This document shows, one piece after another, positions 1 through 12,600 of a DNA stretch of 64,000 nucleotides; the stretch's first letter is position 1; every line of letters starts with the position of its first letter. The notes under the pieces are model-generated. The model worked only from the letters and a program-made list of their open reading frames with translations, was not told the DNA's origin and ran no database searches. Source of the stretch: Sipunculus nudus. Its lineage: Eukaryota > Annelida > Sipuncula > Golfingiida > Sipunculidae. The DNA is taken from the NCBI GenBank assembly GCA_026874595.1, contig CM049307.1, forward strand, positions 61,904,370 to 61,968,369, read 5' to 3'. Made by a program: the position numbers and the translations under genes.

Positions 1-1444
1 TGTTGTTCTCTGGTTAAACAACTACTCACAACCTCTCTTCATGCCTGTCATTTAACATAACATGCACATGCTTAGTATAAATCTTTCCATATTTAAAGTT
101 CAATCTGTGTTTTACTTACAAATGCTCCTCAACTGTTCACAATATATCTTATGTGATAGGTTACCACTTTTTTAACATTGGCACAGTACTGATTATTGTA
201 AACCTGATACAGAAAAGGATGTTTTTATTAGGCAGATGAGTAATTTTTCTTAAATATTGATAATCTATTTAAACCAGCTGATGCAATTTACCAATAATTA
301 TATCAATGTCAAAGTGATAACAATTTTCCCCTTGTCAGATTCATGATGTACTGGATGATACATTCCCTAAACCTCTTACAAAGTGACAACTGTTTCCCCT
401 TGTCAGCTGTGAATTTTGAAAATTAACAATGTGAATATCAACATTAAATTTTTTTCTGCAACTTTAAACATTCAACTGAAATGGGAAAATGTTTCTTAAC
501 ATATATTTACTCTAACTGGAAATGTTATTATTCCATTATTTCAAAGTTTTACTGGACATTTAACAGTAACAAACCCAGAAATATAATGACAATCAATGCA
601 TCAAAACCAATGATCTCCTATTGCGGTGATCTAAAGCCACTCTTAGGATCACACAAATTTGCGGTTAATTGAAATTTCTGCCCTGGAACCAACCAGTTTC
701 AATTACCTGAAATCCTCAGTGTTTCCACGGCATTGCAACAGTTGAGAGCAACCACTTTCAATTTTATAATATTTGTATAATCCAAATGAGGACGGGAGGT
801 TTAAGTGAATATAACTGAAATAATAGTGAAACAGATCAAACTTAGACACTACAAACACAAGAAGATTCACTGTTTTGTCTGGTGAATTAAATAGCAGTGA
901 CTTGCATGTAAACAATCAAATAATATGCACAGTGAGGGACTATGATTCACTTTCAGATGAGCACAAAAGTATCAAATTTCACATTTGCTGTATGGTGGTT
1001 TGTGATGCCACAAGTAACAGAATACAAACTGATGACTACTGAGCCACAGCTGTGTGCAACACTAATGTACTTGGATTATTCCACCAATCCTGACTTATCC
1101 ATTGCCTCACATACAAAAAGTTATACAAATATACCCTTCATGCTATTCTAGGTATATTGAGCTAAGCATGTGAACCAGCAACTGCTGTACTTGACCAGAA
1201 CATACAAGACACTGCAGCTATGCCAACTGCCACTACACCAAGTCTGGAACTGGCACTGCCTCCTTGAGACTACTCTAGTGTGTTTTGTTGGAATAGCCCT
1301 GTAGACACAATGTGTGAAATTAGACATTTGGACCTCCTGGCCACTCTTATTTTGGTTTTGTGAAGCACTTTGCATGAAACGTTCTGAAGAATGGGTAGTT
1401 CACCGACATATCCGCAAATTAAAGTCAATGAAACTCAGTTTATT
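1..1444. other. No gene seen; probably G-alpha intron 1
   Basis: AT-rich sequence with no coding pattern on either strand. Searched for the G-alpha exon 2 motifs (GESVKYF, DVGGQRSERK) on the minus strand without success. Confidence 0.6.
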
Positions 1445-1452
1445 CCTTACAG

Positions 1453-2329
1453 TAGGGTTGGGACGTTTACCGGTATACGGTATTATCACGATATCTCACA
1501 GCCACGGTTATCATACCATCAACTTTCCTATTATCGCGATATCACGATATCAATTTTTGTTCACGATTATGGTTCACAGACAAGCCATTGAATTATATAT
1601 TTCTGGAGAAAACTGGCATCATAAGAGTCTGTCCATGTTCAAATTAAATGTATTTCCAAGAATCACATTTATTTTTATAAACCACATGTATTTGAATACC
1701 TGCGTGTCGGTGGAACCGTGTGCTTACGGACTTCGGGAAATGTCCGGAAATAGCAGGATGAATCTTAGAGGACAAAAGCTTGAGAATTCCAGGAGAAAAT
1801 AACATTATAAAGAAGAGCAATAAAACATATTTATGCTTTTATTGCATGGAACGATAAAACATAAAAGTGTCACCATTGGATCGAACATTCCTTACGGGTT
1901 GCATATTTTGCCATGGATATAAAATTGGATTGGAATATTTAGCCATGATGGGTATGACACGCTCTCCGAAAATTCCGGGATTATCCAGCTTTTTTTGTAA
2001 CTATAGGAAACTGGTGAAACGTTCTGACAAGCGTGATTTGACGATTTGGGCAGGACTTCCCGCGTCTCAAACTTACACACCTGCAGCAGCTTCATGCAAC
2101 TTAATCACTTAATGAGTTAATTTGTGGTACTGGCACAATGGGTATAAATAATATTAATAGTTAACCCCTCGTATAAAGTCAAGAATTTAAAGGTGGTTGT
2201 TATTAATATCATTATTGATGGCTTATCAATGCTCTTATCTATTATTAAAAATATCACGATATCACGGTATATCACGATAAAATTTGAATAATCATCATGA
2301 TATCAAAAACCTATATCGTCCCAACACTA
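1453..2329. mobile_element. Non-autonomous hAT-type transposon 1
   Basis: 877 bp bounded by inverted ends TAGGGTTGGGACG and CGTCCCAACACTA, and flanked by a perfect 8-bp target duplication CCTTACAG (1445-1452 and 2330-2337). An 8-bp duplication with such ends is the hAT signature. Subterminal regions are full of ATCACGATAT repeats in both orientations. No transposase frame seen, so it must have moved in trans. Confidence 0.88.
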
Positions 2330-2337
2330 CCTTACAG

Positions 2338-3700
2338 TTGTTAAGGGTTCATAAATGCAACAAGATTTAACTGCCACAAACCAGCACAGAAGCTGCACTA
2401 ACATGTCAAACACCAAATGGTTTCTCCACACTAGTTAGAGACCCATTTAATGTGATATATCCAGATAACTTAACACAGCCCATTATATATATATATAATA
2501 TATCAAATGTGTTGTAACTTGCACAGGCCGGAAAATGACACTGAGATGATGATGAGCAAACAGGAACGTAGGCAAACAACACAAAATGTTCAGGAAAGAG
2601 AATGATGTAAAGAGAGTGAGACATGCCAACATGTTCCATCTTCATGAAAGACTGCCTGTAAAATCAAACCAATAATTTTAAGACCAATATGAACCTTCAG
2701 AATGTTTTAATATGAATCTGAGTCATATCCCAAGACTGCTGTATAATTTGACTGTTTTGTGACAAATATGTCTTTTTTTTATGGATATTATGGCAAATCC
2801 AGACTACATTAGTTGAACATTACCAAAGATTTCTTTCTTTTTCTGTAACCAGGGCTGAGATTTTTTTGTTAATAGAACAAGTATCCTATACCTACTGAAT
2901 AAGAGGTCCCATTGTGGATGGCTAGTAAAAAGGTAGAACATTGATAAATAAATTAATTTTAAACCAAAAATCAAGGATGCATCCTTGTCATAAAACATAA
3001 TATATAGGGACTGATGGCTCACTGAGTGTGTGGACCTTGTTTTAGTTTTTAACTTGGCATGTAACATTAAGTGTCTGTTCAGCGACAAAGTCATCATCCT
3101 GAACAAGGGAAGGTGATAAGCTCTTGCGGCGCTTTCTTTATTTGGCATAACCATGTGTCTGATACTGTAACCCATGATAAACTGTACCATTGCTTGACAA
3201 TGCCTCTACCTATACAACTGAGCCATGTTATCAGACAGGTGAAAAGTCACAGTTTTAGGGCACTTCAAATGTTCCAATGTTCAACTGATACATACTAAAG
3301 AGGAAGACAATTGGCACCTGTTGCTGAAAGATTTACTGAAACCACATATTTTTTAAATTACCTGATTTTAGTTGTAAACTCTTACACCAAGAAATGAATG
3401 TGGTTTGTACTTAAAAAATGAGGGCTTTGCACTTGCGACACGAATATAACTTAATATTATGCACTCACAATACATGAAAGATCCATTGGGACATCATATC
3501 TACCAGTCCTAATTGTATGCAAGTAGTAAACCGGCCTAACCACCTAATAATGCGTGGTCTAAAATGCCTGTTTTGTCCTACACGGCTTGCACTGTTTTCA
3601 CATGCACATCTAAACTCTGTTCAATGAAAATGATGAACTAGCCATTCAAAATGGCAAAGTTTATGTTAAATGTTGATTATCCTGTCTTACACCTGGTGCC
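2338..3700. other. No gene seen; probably G-alpha intron 1
   Basis: A 128-codon open frame on the minus strand (2804-3190) has no recognisable domain or splice context. A short TA tract lies near 2486-2500. Confidence 0.55.
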
Positions 3701-3708
3701 GTTTTTAG

Positions 3709-3965
3709 CATGGTTGTTATTTTTCCCGGGAAAAACAAGTTTTTCCCGGACAGTGGGAAAAACCCGGGATTAATTGGGAATAACTGGGGAAAACTGGTTG
3801 GTACCAGGAATTACTGGGGAAAAAGTCTGATCAAAATTTTTGAGAGTATAATGATGTATAGTTAATTAATTCTGTTTAATGTTGCATGCTGAAATTATAT
3901 TATATGTGTGTGTGTATATATATATATATATATACACATACATGCATATATATATCCACATGTGA

Positions 3966-4032
<67 letters not shown>

Positions 4033-4592
4033 ACGCGCAATATTTCCACAACTCATACTAGTGCATTACTATTACTTAATTACCAATTAACTGCAACATA
4101 AACTTTAGTAGGTGAGCTGACAAAAGGGATCAAGCATGTTAACCTAATCAAGGCCAATTAATCTTGGGGTACTGAAGTGTGAAGAAGCCATGCTAGTCAT
4201 GTAGGGCTCATACAACTTAGCTAGGGTGAGAAGAAACCAACCACCCATTGTGGCATCACTTGGGGAAACCCTGTCCAGCATGATGCAGGTTTCTGTGTAT
4301 ATATTCTGTATATATACATAAAAACAAGCTGTTTTTAAGGAAAAAAATATAAATTTTCATATCTTGGTTTTGTGATTTGAGTATTTTGTTTAAATATATA
4401 TATGTGTGTGTGTGTGTGAGATGATATTTCCTTTTAATTCAGTCAGATATCTGCTGATCTCTCCTTTTATTAAATTATTAGAGCTTTTTCCCAGTTTTTC
4501 CCATTTTCCTACTTTGAGAGGTTTTTCCAAAGGCGGTAAATATCGGTATTTACCAGCTGGTAAATACCGCACTGAGAAACTTAACAACCCTG
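3709..4592. mobile_element. Non-autonomous hAT-type transposon 2
   Basis: 884 bp with inverted ends CATGGTTGTTA and TAACAACCCTG and a perfect 8-bp target duplication GTTTTTAG (3701-3708, 4593-4600). Left interior has GTTTTTCCCGGG-type repeats, right interior TTTTTCCCAGTTTTTCCCAT. Two TA/TG microsatellites lie inside. No coding capacity. Confidence 0.88.
3900..4032. repeat. (TG)n(TA)n compound microsatellite inside hAT element 2
   Basis: Alternating TG and TA tracts with a short unique break near 3950-3970. A second, smaller TA/TG tract is at 4395-4419. Apparent reading frames here are dinucleotide artefacts. Confidence 0.95.
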
Positions 4593-4600
4593 GTTTTTAG

Positions 4601-5790
4601 CATACAAGTTTCAAAGTTACGACAAATATATGGTCAGATAGATGGTTCTCCAGTGGAGTTAAATAAAATATGACTCCTCTGATAGGTATGTGTAATTCTC
4701 GCTACAAGTCGAGATTGATCTTTCAATAATGCAGGGGTAAATAATTAATGAAAATGACATAAGGCAGTTTAACATACTGTTTGCTTTTTTTTTTAATCTA
4801 CAGATAACCACTTCATTAAAATGATATTATAATATATAAAATAAGTAAAATGTGTGACACTGATGTGTACCTATATATACACACCTACTACAGTGCTACA
4901 TGACTTTTCACACATGAACATAAAAGTGAATTTGTATACATGTCAGAAATGACATGCCCCTAAGAATGTCAAAAACCTGTATTTCCAACCTGATTATATT
5001 CAAAGAAATTAAATGAAATATTCCCTTAATCTGTTTTATGTGATGTTAAATTTCTTTGTTTCAGTTCAAATAATACCTATTTTAAAAGTTGTTACATCTG
5101 CAGTCTAAAAATACTAATTGCTACTGGTTGAAATAGTCAGCAGTCATTTACATATTTAAATGGTTTCATTAGTTTAATGCAATACACACTGAATTTTATA
5201 TACCACTGGTACACCAATGTCCTCTAGCAATTAGTCACTTTTTGTGGGCTTGCAAGGTAAAGCAAGGTATGACAGTGTTTTCTAATGAATATATCTAAAT
5301 ATCCCAGAAGCTGAGGAGAATTCAGGCTTTTCCCTGCACGTCCCATACCGTAAATGATAAGGTCTGAGCTATCAGGCTGCCATCTGGTATTGAGGTCTGG
5401 ACCAACAGGCAAGCGGTCCAGGGTTTACCACACTTCACAGTGCCTGTGCAGTGTGTGCTGCAAGTCAGAACTGCTTCTATAGTGTAGGATTATACAGCGG
5501 TGTCCAGACACTGTATTCAAGTTGATAAATTGACAAGATATGAAACATGAACCACTGTGGAGAGAAAAAGAAAAACATTGTGCAATATCTGAGATGACTA
5601 ACATTGGTAGTTGGGATGAAGTTTAGTGAAACAGTGGGCGAGCATAATGTGGGTGGGGCACATGAAACCACTGGGTTTGAAAACCCCACCCTTTTCATCT
5701 GCAACAGAAACATATTTGACCATGAATGCACAAATTATATGTCTGTTAATTGATTAGTTAGTGTAGTCTGTTAAACGTATGTTACGTAAA
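4601..5790. other. No gene seen; start of G-alpha intron 1
   Basis: Intronic relative to the minus-strand G-alpha gene. No repeat boundaries recognised. Confidence 0.6.
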
Positions 5791-5796
5791 CCTTAC

Positions 5797-6267
5797 CAAT
5801 TGGAATTCCCGCCGCCTGTCAAACGCCGTGACTATCCCGGAGTCTTTCCACAACTCGTGCATAGCAGGTATATACTCCAAAAACAAACTTTCGTCCAACT
5901 TGACGTTGCTGTCATAGCTGAAGACGTACTCCCCAAATTTGGCATTGCTCGGGTTTCCCCACGGAATGTTAAGTTTATCCCTCGCATCAACTAGAACTTT
6001 CATACCTTTAACGATATTTGTGTATATGGTGTTCTTGAATTCTCTACGGGCGGCCTCGTCGTAATCTTTGCCATGGATAATCCGCATTTGTTTAAGAAAT
6101 GTACTTTTGCCACTCTCACCTGAGCCAAGCAAGAGGATTTTCATAGTCCGTCTGAATTTCACCTTATCTCTTGCAATCTCCTGATCGATGTACTTGCTTT
6201 TCCTCTTGGCCAGCTTGAGCTCATCGCTATCACAGAATCCGCAACAAGACCAAATCATGTCCGCCAT
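5797..6267 (-). CDS. GNA12/13-like: G protein alpha subunit, G12/13 class, first coding exon
   Basis: Encodes the N-terminal 157 residues of a heterotrimeric G protein alpha subunit, a membrane-bound GTPase switch that in the G12/13 class couples receptors to RhoGEFs and Rho. The start chosen (ATG at 6265-6267) gives MADMIW..., like vertebrate GNA13 (MADF...). Visible parts: Cys8, Cys9 and Cys12 as probable palmitoylation sites; the P-loop GSGESGKST at residues 48-56; FLKQMRIIHG just after; the helical domain with VLVDARDKL and IPWG, both typical of G12/13; and DSGI...AFDRRREFQL before the splice site. The exon ends at a GTAAGG donor (5791-5796 on the minus strand), at the FQL|GES junction expected for the family. 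Later exons (switch regions, DVGGQ, NKxD) were not found in 1-5796, so intron 1 is longer than 5.8 kb and the gene is cut by the window edge. Class is firm; GNA12 versus GNA13 cannot be told, and invertebrates often have a single gene for both. Confidence 0.95.
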
Positions 6268-6519
6268 GATGCCCTGGCTACCCAACCCATAATCACGTCA
6301 CGCTCAAGTGTTTCCGGGGGGAATCCCCAGGCAATCCGGGTATCCCAAGCGCGGTGCTCTACCCTTAGCGATAAATTTACATGTTACCTAAGTTATATTA
6401 TTATATTATAGATTTCAAGACTAACAAATATTTCTATTGAAAAGATTTATATAAGCCAATATTTGACTGAATAAAAAAATTATCACCAGCAAATTTTTAC
6501 CCATAATCCCAGTGGAAAG
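6268..6519. promoter_or_regulatory. Probable bidirectional promoter between G-alpha 12/13 and the M3 protein gene
   Basis: The two divergent start codons lie 252 bp apart, so both transcription starts and both 5' UTRs must fit here unless there are upstream non-coding exons. The half next to the G-alpha gene is richer in GC and CpG than the surroundings. Seen sites: TCACGTCAC near 6292-6301, a TTTCCGG (ETS-like on the minus strand) with GGGAATCCCC (NF-kB-like) near 6310-6330, and a YY1-like AAGATGGC overlapping the plus start codon at 6518-6525; the minus start codon sits in a similar ATCATGGCGG. Motif matches are by eye; promoter activity is inference from geometry. Confidence 0.6.
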
Positions 6520-6614
6520 ATGGCAGCGACCATAGTGAGGAGACGGGCCTGCCGGGGCCACCGGTTATTGCCCTTAAACTCCACCAGAAAAGCACCAATT
6601 TCCTATTATGTCTT
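6520..6614 (+). CDS. M3 protein exon 1, presequence
   Basis: Residues 1-32. ATG has A at -3 and G at +4. MAATIVRRRACRGHRLLPLN begins a stretch with eight Arg/Lys and no Asp/Glu, typical of a mitochondrial presequence. Donor GTGAGT at 6615. It ends in TT, which joins the G of exon 2 to make Leu32 and keeps the frame across a 6.3-kb intron. Confidence 0.85.
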
Positions 6615-9600
6615 GTGAGTGGTTTACACATTAATTAGTGCCAATGTTAAACCCATCCCACCATGTTGTCAGTGTATACAATATTATGCTGTTTGCACAT
6701 GTGTTATGTATACAGTATACAAGTTCAATGACATTCACTGAGAAGTGGGATGCAGAGCTCACGTTTTGGAGCTAAATATAGCTTTCCAGTCACTGGGGTA
6801 GCACGCTCCACCAAAACACCCAAAGCGTTGGTGTCTTAGGGGAACCCCTCCTTAATAGCCCACTTAAAATTGAAGGCTATCTGATAAAGATTAAAACTTA
6901 ATATACTGTTGTGCATAACCATGGCATTACAGCCATTAGTGTTAGGTTGTAATTTTAGAGTTTATCTAATAACATCTTTTAGTCAAGAAAATGGAGCCAC
7001 TATAGTGCGTGGCTTCAGAGCGAATGTAGGCTCACTCACACACCATCTCGACGAGGTTATAAGTGTATTCAGACGGACGTTATGATGTTTAGGAAAAATG
7101 TAATGGAGGAGAGTGTAAGTGGCAGATAAAAATAAGTAGCAAAATTAAGATGCAAGCAGCAGTATGCAGTATGTTGGGCTTGGGCCCACATTCTATAGTA
7201 GTACCAAGAAAATCTATCTGTGCTTAGTAAATACTTGTTACCGAATGCACAATTGTGCTCATCTCAATTGTTGGAATGACCTGTACACTTTACACTATGT
7301 ACAGAAGTTTCCCAAAAATTGTAAAGTGATAAAATTTTATGCACCTCAAAGTACATGTGTTTTTGTCCTTGGTAGTAAATGAGTCTTTTTGGCAACATTT
7401 AAATGTTCTTACCTCTATATATTAATGATAAGTTCAGAGTGGGGTGCCAGTCTAAATCCTGTTGCAACGGACTATAAGACATTTCACATAATCATGGGGA
7501 CCTCATTTATATGTTAACATAAGGTCTCTTGGTTTTGTTTTGGATGTGTAGGGCAATTTAGCATTAAATTGGTGATTAAAGTTAAACCTTTCAGAAGTTT
7601 CATGATATTTCATAAAATATCCAAAGAATAAAAAATTAATTATCTTATGTTGACTCTTCCTAAAATGTCAATCATACGATTCCAAAGGGGTCTCCTATTT
7701 AGAACCTTACACAGCCTTTACATAAGGGTCAATCACAAGACACTTGATGTAGAGCAGCAGAGCAAATCAGAATAAAACATCTTGGCAAGAGACAAAATAA
7801 CTACATGACTGTTCAAAATAAAGTTATGGTCTTGGTTTCATCATAAATTATAAATGAATATAAATTGATGAACTAAGATGTAGCTACTTAAGTAGTGGTG
7901 CCTGGAGGCCAACTCTCTTTTGTGGCTTAAGAATGGTCTGGCAGTGCCCTCTTATTAGTATCATCTTGTTAGTGTCATATTAGTGTCTCTTTCATCCTTT
8001 TGCAAGGTTTACAGGATTTAGAGAGTATTAATCAAATTCAAGATTATTGGTATAAATATTCAATGAGTGAACTTAAATTATCTGAGTATACCTGATACCA
8101 TGCAGGGTTGGGGCCAGGTAGAAGTAAAAGTACCCAGGTACAGGTACAGGTATTTGTGGATTGGCCAGGTACAGTTACAGGTACATTTATTTTATGATCA
8201 CTTCAAAGACGTTTTTACAGGTAATAACAGCATCATAAATTCATGTACATGCAAATTAACATGCCTTATTTCTGTCAAACAATACTGAAGTCATTTTAAA
8301 GTATATTTTATTAGAACTTATTATATGTAAGGTTGATACAGCTTATGATGTGCAAGTGTATTAAAAGTCCATTAAGTGCACCAACTAGATTATGACACCA
8401 TACATTCACCAACATAATATTCAAGTCTACTGAAAGTCCATTAAGTACACCAACCACAGTATGACACCATAAATTCACAAACATGATATTCAAGTGTACT
8501 AAAAGTACACAAAGTACAGTTTCATCTACATGTAGCTACTGTCATTGCATTTAACAAACATCACTACAGGTAACCAAATTTAATACTAAAAGAGAAAAAA
8601 CTTTAAAAAAAAACTTAAAATATGAAAATGTACCTGGAGTACCTTGTACCAGATACAGGTACTTTAGTTCCAGGTAGAGGTACAGGTACAAGGTACTTCC
8701 TACTCATGACTGGCAGGTACAGGTACTCTGAAATGTGTACCTAGGTACAGGTACTGATACATTGTACCTTCTAAAGCATCTGTCCCTGTACCTAGATACT
8801 GTTAGAAAGTCCGGGACCTCTACCAGACCATCTCACAAATACCTTTACCTGGTCCAAACCCTGATCTATGTCCTGAGAGAACCAACACATTCCTCATCAG
8901 CCCATTACTCAACCACTCATGAGTGATTGTTGATTGGGTTGGAGTAGCAGGTTTATCCTCAGGAGTACTGCTCACTGGAGGGCCAGTCCTCTTTATTGCC
9001 ACTAATTAGTGCTATCCAGGGAGCCTGGCCAGTGGCCACCCTGACAGAGTCCCTGTTACTGGTGGACAGACCTTGGGGATTGTAAGCTGTGCTTACATTT
9101 TTGAAGTGACATTTAGCATTAAAATAATAACAATAATATATATATATGAAAATAATGAATGATTAAAACTAATGCTACAGTGAAAAAAAATCAGTGAATG
9201 ATATAGTTTCATGTGTTATAACTCACTTGTGTTCACATTTTCAGTTGGCTTACCTCTTCCCAAACATTATTCTTGCAAACCAGCATGAATAAAGCTCTCA
9301 CATTCTGCACAAAATATTGTTTGGATACATGCAAACAAAAAAGTTTTTTTGTTCAACAAATGTTTCTAATATTGCAGTTACAGGCAAGTTAAAAAGAAAG
9401 TACAAATTACTTTGAATACAAAATAATCTTCACAGATTTATACACAAGTAATATGAACAGAGTGATTTCTGCATTTTGACCAGGTGTTGGGTAAAACCTG
9501 TGAACCCTGGTTTGACTATTTTAGTTTGTAGCATTCCTACCTTAATGTTTCCAGCTCAGTTAGTAACACACTATGTGGACAAATAAAAATTATTTCCAGG

Positions 9601-12600
9601 GAAAATTTTCTGGAAAATAAGTGCATTCTCTTTTTATTATCTCTATTATGTTATACTGTACAGCTGCTCAAGTAGCAGTGTACATTCAGTGATTCATCTG
9701 CGGAAGCCCTGCTGCCTTGGCATTATTGTCCCTGTACCAGTGGCAGTCCTCATATCAGACTCTGTCAGATCATCATTTTCTCATCCTTGTATTCCAATAA
9801 GCTACTGTTTTAACACTGATGTAATTTGATCAGTAGTACATGTCAGCAAAGTATCTCTTAATTTAAACAAAAGCATGATGTGCTGAGCCCTTATAGTTCC
9901 TAGTGCTAGTTGAAGCTCTTGATATATGTGTTCTTTGCAGAACAACTTTTTCCATTTCTTTCTTTTTCTACATAACTCAAATTGCATGGGCATTCCCAAT
10001 TATTTAAATTTTTTCCCTCATACGTTCAGAATATCTGTTGTATTCTATCATTGATATCAGATTTTGTTGGTCTGTCAACTCCTTGGTGTGCTTGATAAAA
10101 ACATTTGGTTTATTGTGATTAAAATCATAATTTGAGGCGTTTTCAGTTTTATTTATTTTTAAGTTTAAGTCCTTTATAATCCTATGAAAGTTAATATTAG
10201 TCTGATTAGTATGGACTGGTAAGAAACAAACTTAGCAGTGTAACTTTAACTTTAGCATTACTTTAATTTGTTAACAATTTTATAATCAAAGTCAGTTCCT
10301 TATGTATAAAAAATATTACTTATGTATTTTGCTACCAATTAAGGGTATGATATTGGCTTGACTATGAATAAGGTTAAAAGTCAGTTCTTTGTATCCATAG
10401 GAATTGAGTGCTATTAAATTAATATTGACATGTATTGGGCTCAAATTTGAGATAAAAGACATAAACAGATTGATTTCAGTTTGTCTTACAATATTTACTT
10501 TGACTGGTAATGCCATTATATGAATGTTGTCTGTACATTTCGTGTTTATTCAATAAAAAAAACATTCTTGTACTATTTTATTAAGATTATACCCATTTTA
10601 TGATAATGATTCCTGTTCAAGCTAGTAAAAGATGGGTATACCTACATTGATCAATATCTGAACAAATCCTACAAACTGTAAATAAGAATGATATTTTATG
10701 ATGAAAAAATTAATACAGGTTCTCAGGTCTGGAAATATCTAGGTGTTATCTCATGTTGTTGATCTCAGACATTCTATTGAAAACTGAGCAGTTGTGGGGC
10801 AAATCCAGGACTGAACCTCAGCTCAGCCCTTCTGTTCTAACTCTTCCTGTTTGGCCCTTTGGGATAGCTGGACTAATTGTATCAACAGTCAATGTTTGAA
10901 GTAAAAATTTGTTACATCACAAGTAAATGCCATCTGCTTACCTGGTGCATGTGTATGCCTACAAAATAATACTTTTTCCATTAATTCTTTAACAAAACAA
11001 ACACCCATGTTTATGAACTTTGCCTTGAAACAGTTCTTTTCCAACATATTTGAATGGACTACATTATCTAGGTGTTATCTCATGTTGTTGGTCTCAGACA
11101 TTTTATTGAAAATTGAGCAGTTGTGGGGCAAATCCAGGAATGAATCTCACCTCAGCCCTTCTGTTCTAACTCTTCCTGTTAGGCCCTTTGGGATAGCTGG
11201 ACTAATTGCATTAACAGTCAATGTTTGAAGTAAAAATTTGTTACATCACAAGTAAATGCCATCTGCTTACATGGTGCATATGTATGCCTACAAAATAATA
11301 CTTTTTCCATGAATTCTTTAACAAAAGAAACACCCATTTTTATAAACTTTGCCTTAGAACAATTCTTGTCCAACATATTTGAATGGACAGTGGGACTACA
11401 TTATCTAGGTGTTATCTCATGTTGTTGGTCTCAGACATTTTATTGAAAATTGAGCAGTTGTGGGGCAAATCCAGGACTGAACCTCAGCTCAGCCGTTCTG
11501 TTCTAACTCTTCCTGTTAGGCCCTTTGGGATAGCTGGACTAATTATATCAACAGTCAATGTTTGAAGTAAAAATTTGTTACATCACAAGTAAATGCCATC
11601 TGTTTACATTGTGCATGTGTATGCCTACAAAATAATACTTTTTCCATGAATTCTTTAACAAAAGAAACACCCATTTTTGTAAACTCTGCCTTGAAACAAT
11701 TCTTGTCCAACATATTTGAATGGACTACATTATCTAGGTGTTATCTCATGTTGTTGGTCTCAGACATTTTATTGAAAATTGAGCAGTTGTGGGGCAAATC
11801 CAGGACTGAACCTCAGCTCAGCCGTTCTGTTCTAACTCTTCCTGTTAGGCCCTTTGGGATAGCTGGACTAATTGTATCAACAGTCAATGTTTGAAGTAAA
11901 AATTTGTTACATCACAAGTAAATGCCATCTGTTTACATTGTGCATGTGTATGCCTACAAAATAATACTTTTTCCATGAATTCTTTAACAAAAGAAACACC
12001 CATTTTTGTAAACTTTGCCTTGAAACAATTCTTGTCCAACATATTTGAATGGACTACATTATCTAGGTGTTATCTCATGTTGTTGGTCTCAGACATTTTA
12101 TTGAAAATTGAGCAGTTGTGGGGCAAATCCAGGACTGAACCTCAGCTCAGCCGTTCTGTTCTAACTCTTCCTGTTAGGCCCTTTGGGATAGCTGGACTAA
12201 TTGTATCAACAGTCAATGTTTGAAGTAAAAATTTGTTACATCACAAGTAAATGCCATCTGTTTACATTGTGCATGTGTATGCCTACAAAATAATACTTTT
12301 TCCATGAATTCTTTAACAACGGAAACACCCATTTTTATAAACTTTGCCTTGAAACAATTCTTGTCCAACATATTTGAATGGACTACATTATCTAGGTGTT
12401 ATCTCATGTTGTTGATCTCAGACATTCTATTGAAAACTGAGCTGTTGTGGGGCAAATCCAGGACTGAACCTCAGCTCAGCCGTTCTGTTCTAACTCTACC
12501 TGTTTGGCCCTTTGGGATAGCTGGACTAATTGTATCAACAGTCAATGTTTGAAGTAAAAATTTGTTACATCACAAGTAAATGCCATCTGTTTACATGGTG

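Noticed and set aside
2804-3190. 128-codon minus-strand frame
   Set aside because: No recognisable motif; does not resemble any later G-alpha exon.
3866-4101. Frames of alternating Tyr-Ile and Val-Cys
   Set aside because: Translation of the TA/TG microsatellite.
1-5790. Search for G-alpha 12/13 exon 2 and later on the minus strand
   Set aside because: None of the expected motifs was found; these exons are taken to lie left of the window.
6268-6285. Upstream in-frame ATG for the G-alpha protein (MGSQGIMADM...)
   Set aside because: The second Met gives MAD..., as in GNA13, and has a better context; six extra residues are unlike the family.
11646-12552. Recurrent 82-codon open frame in the 329-bp array
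   Set aside because: Units are nearly identical DNA, the period is not a multiple of 3, and there is no family pattern or codon-type change. Chance frame copied by the array.
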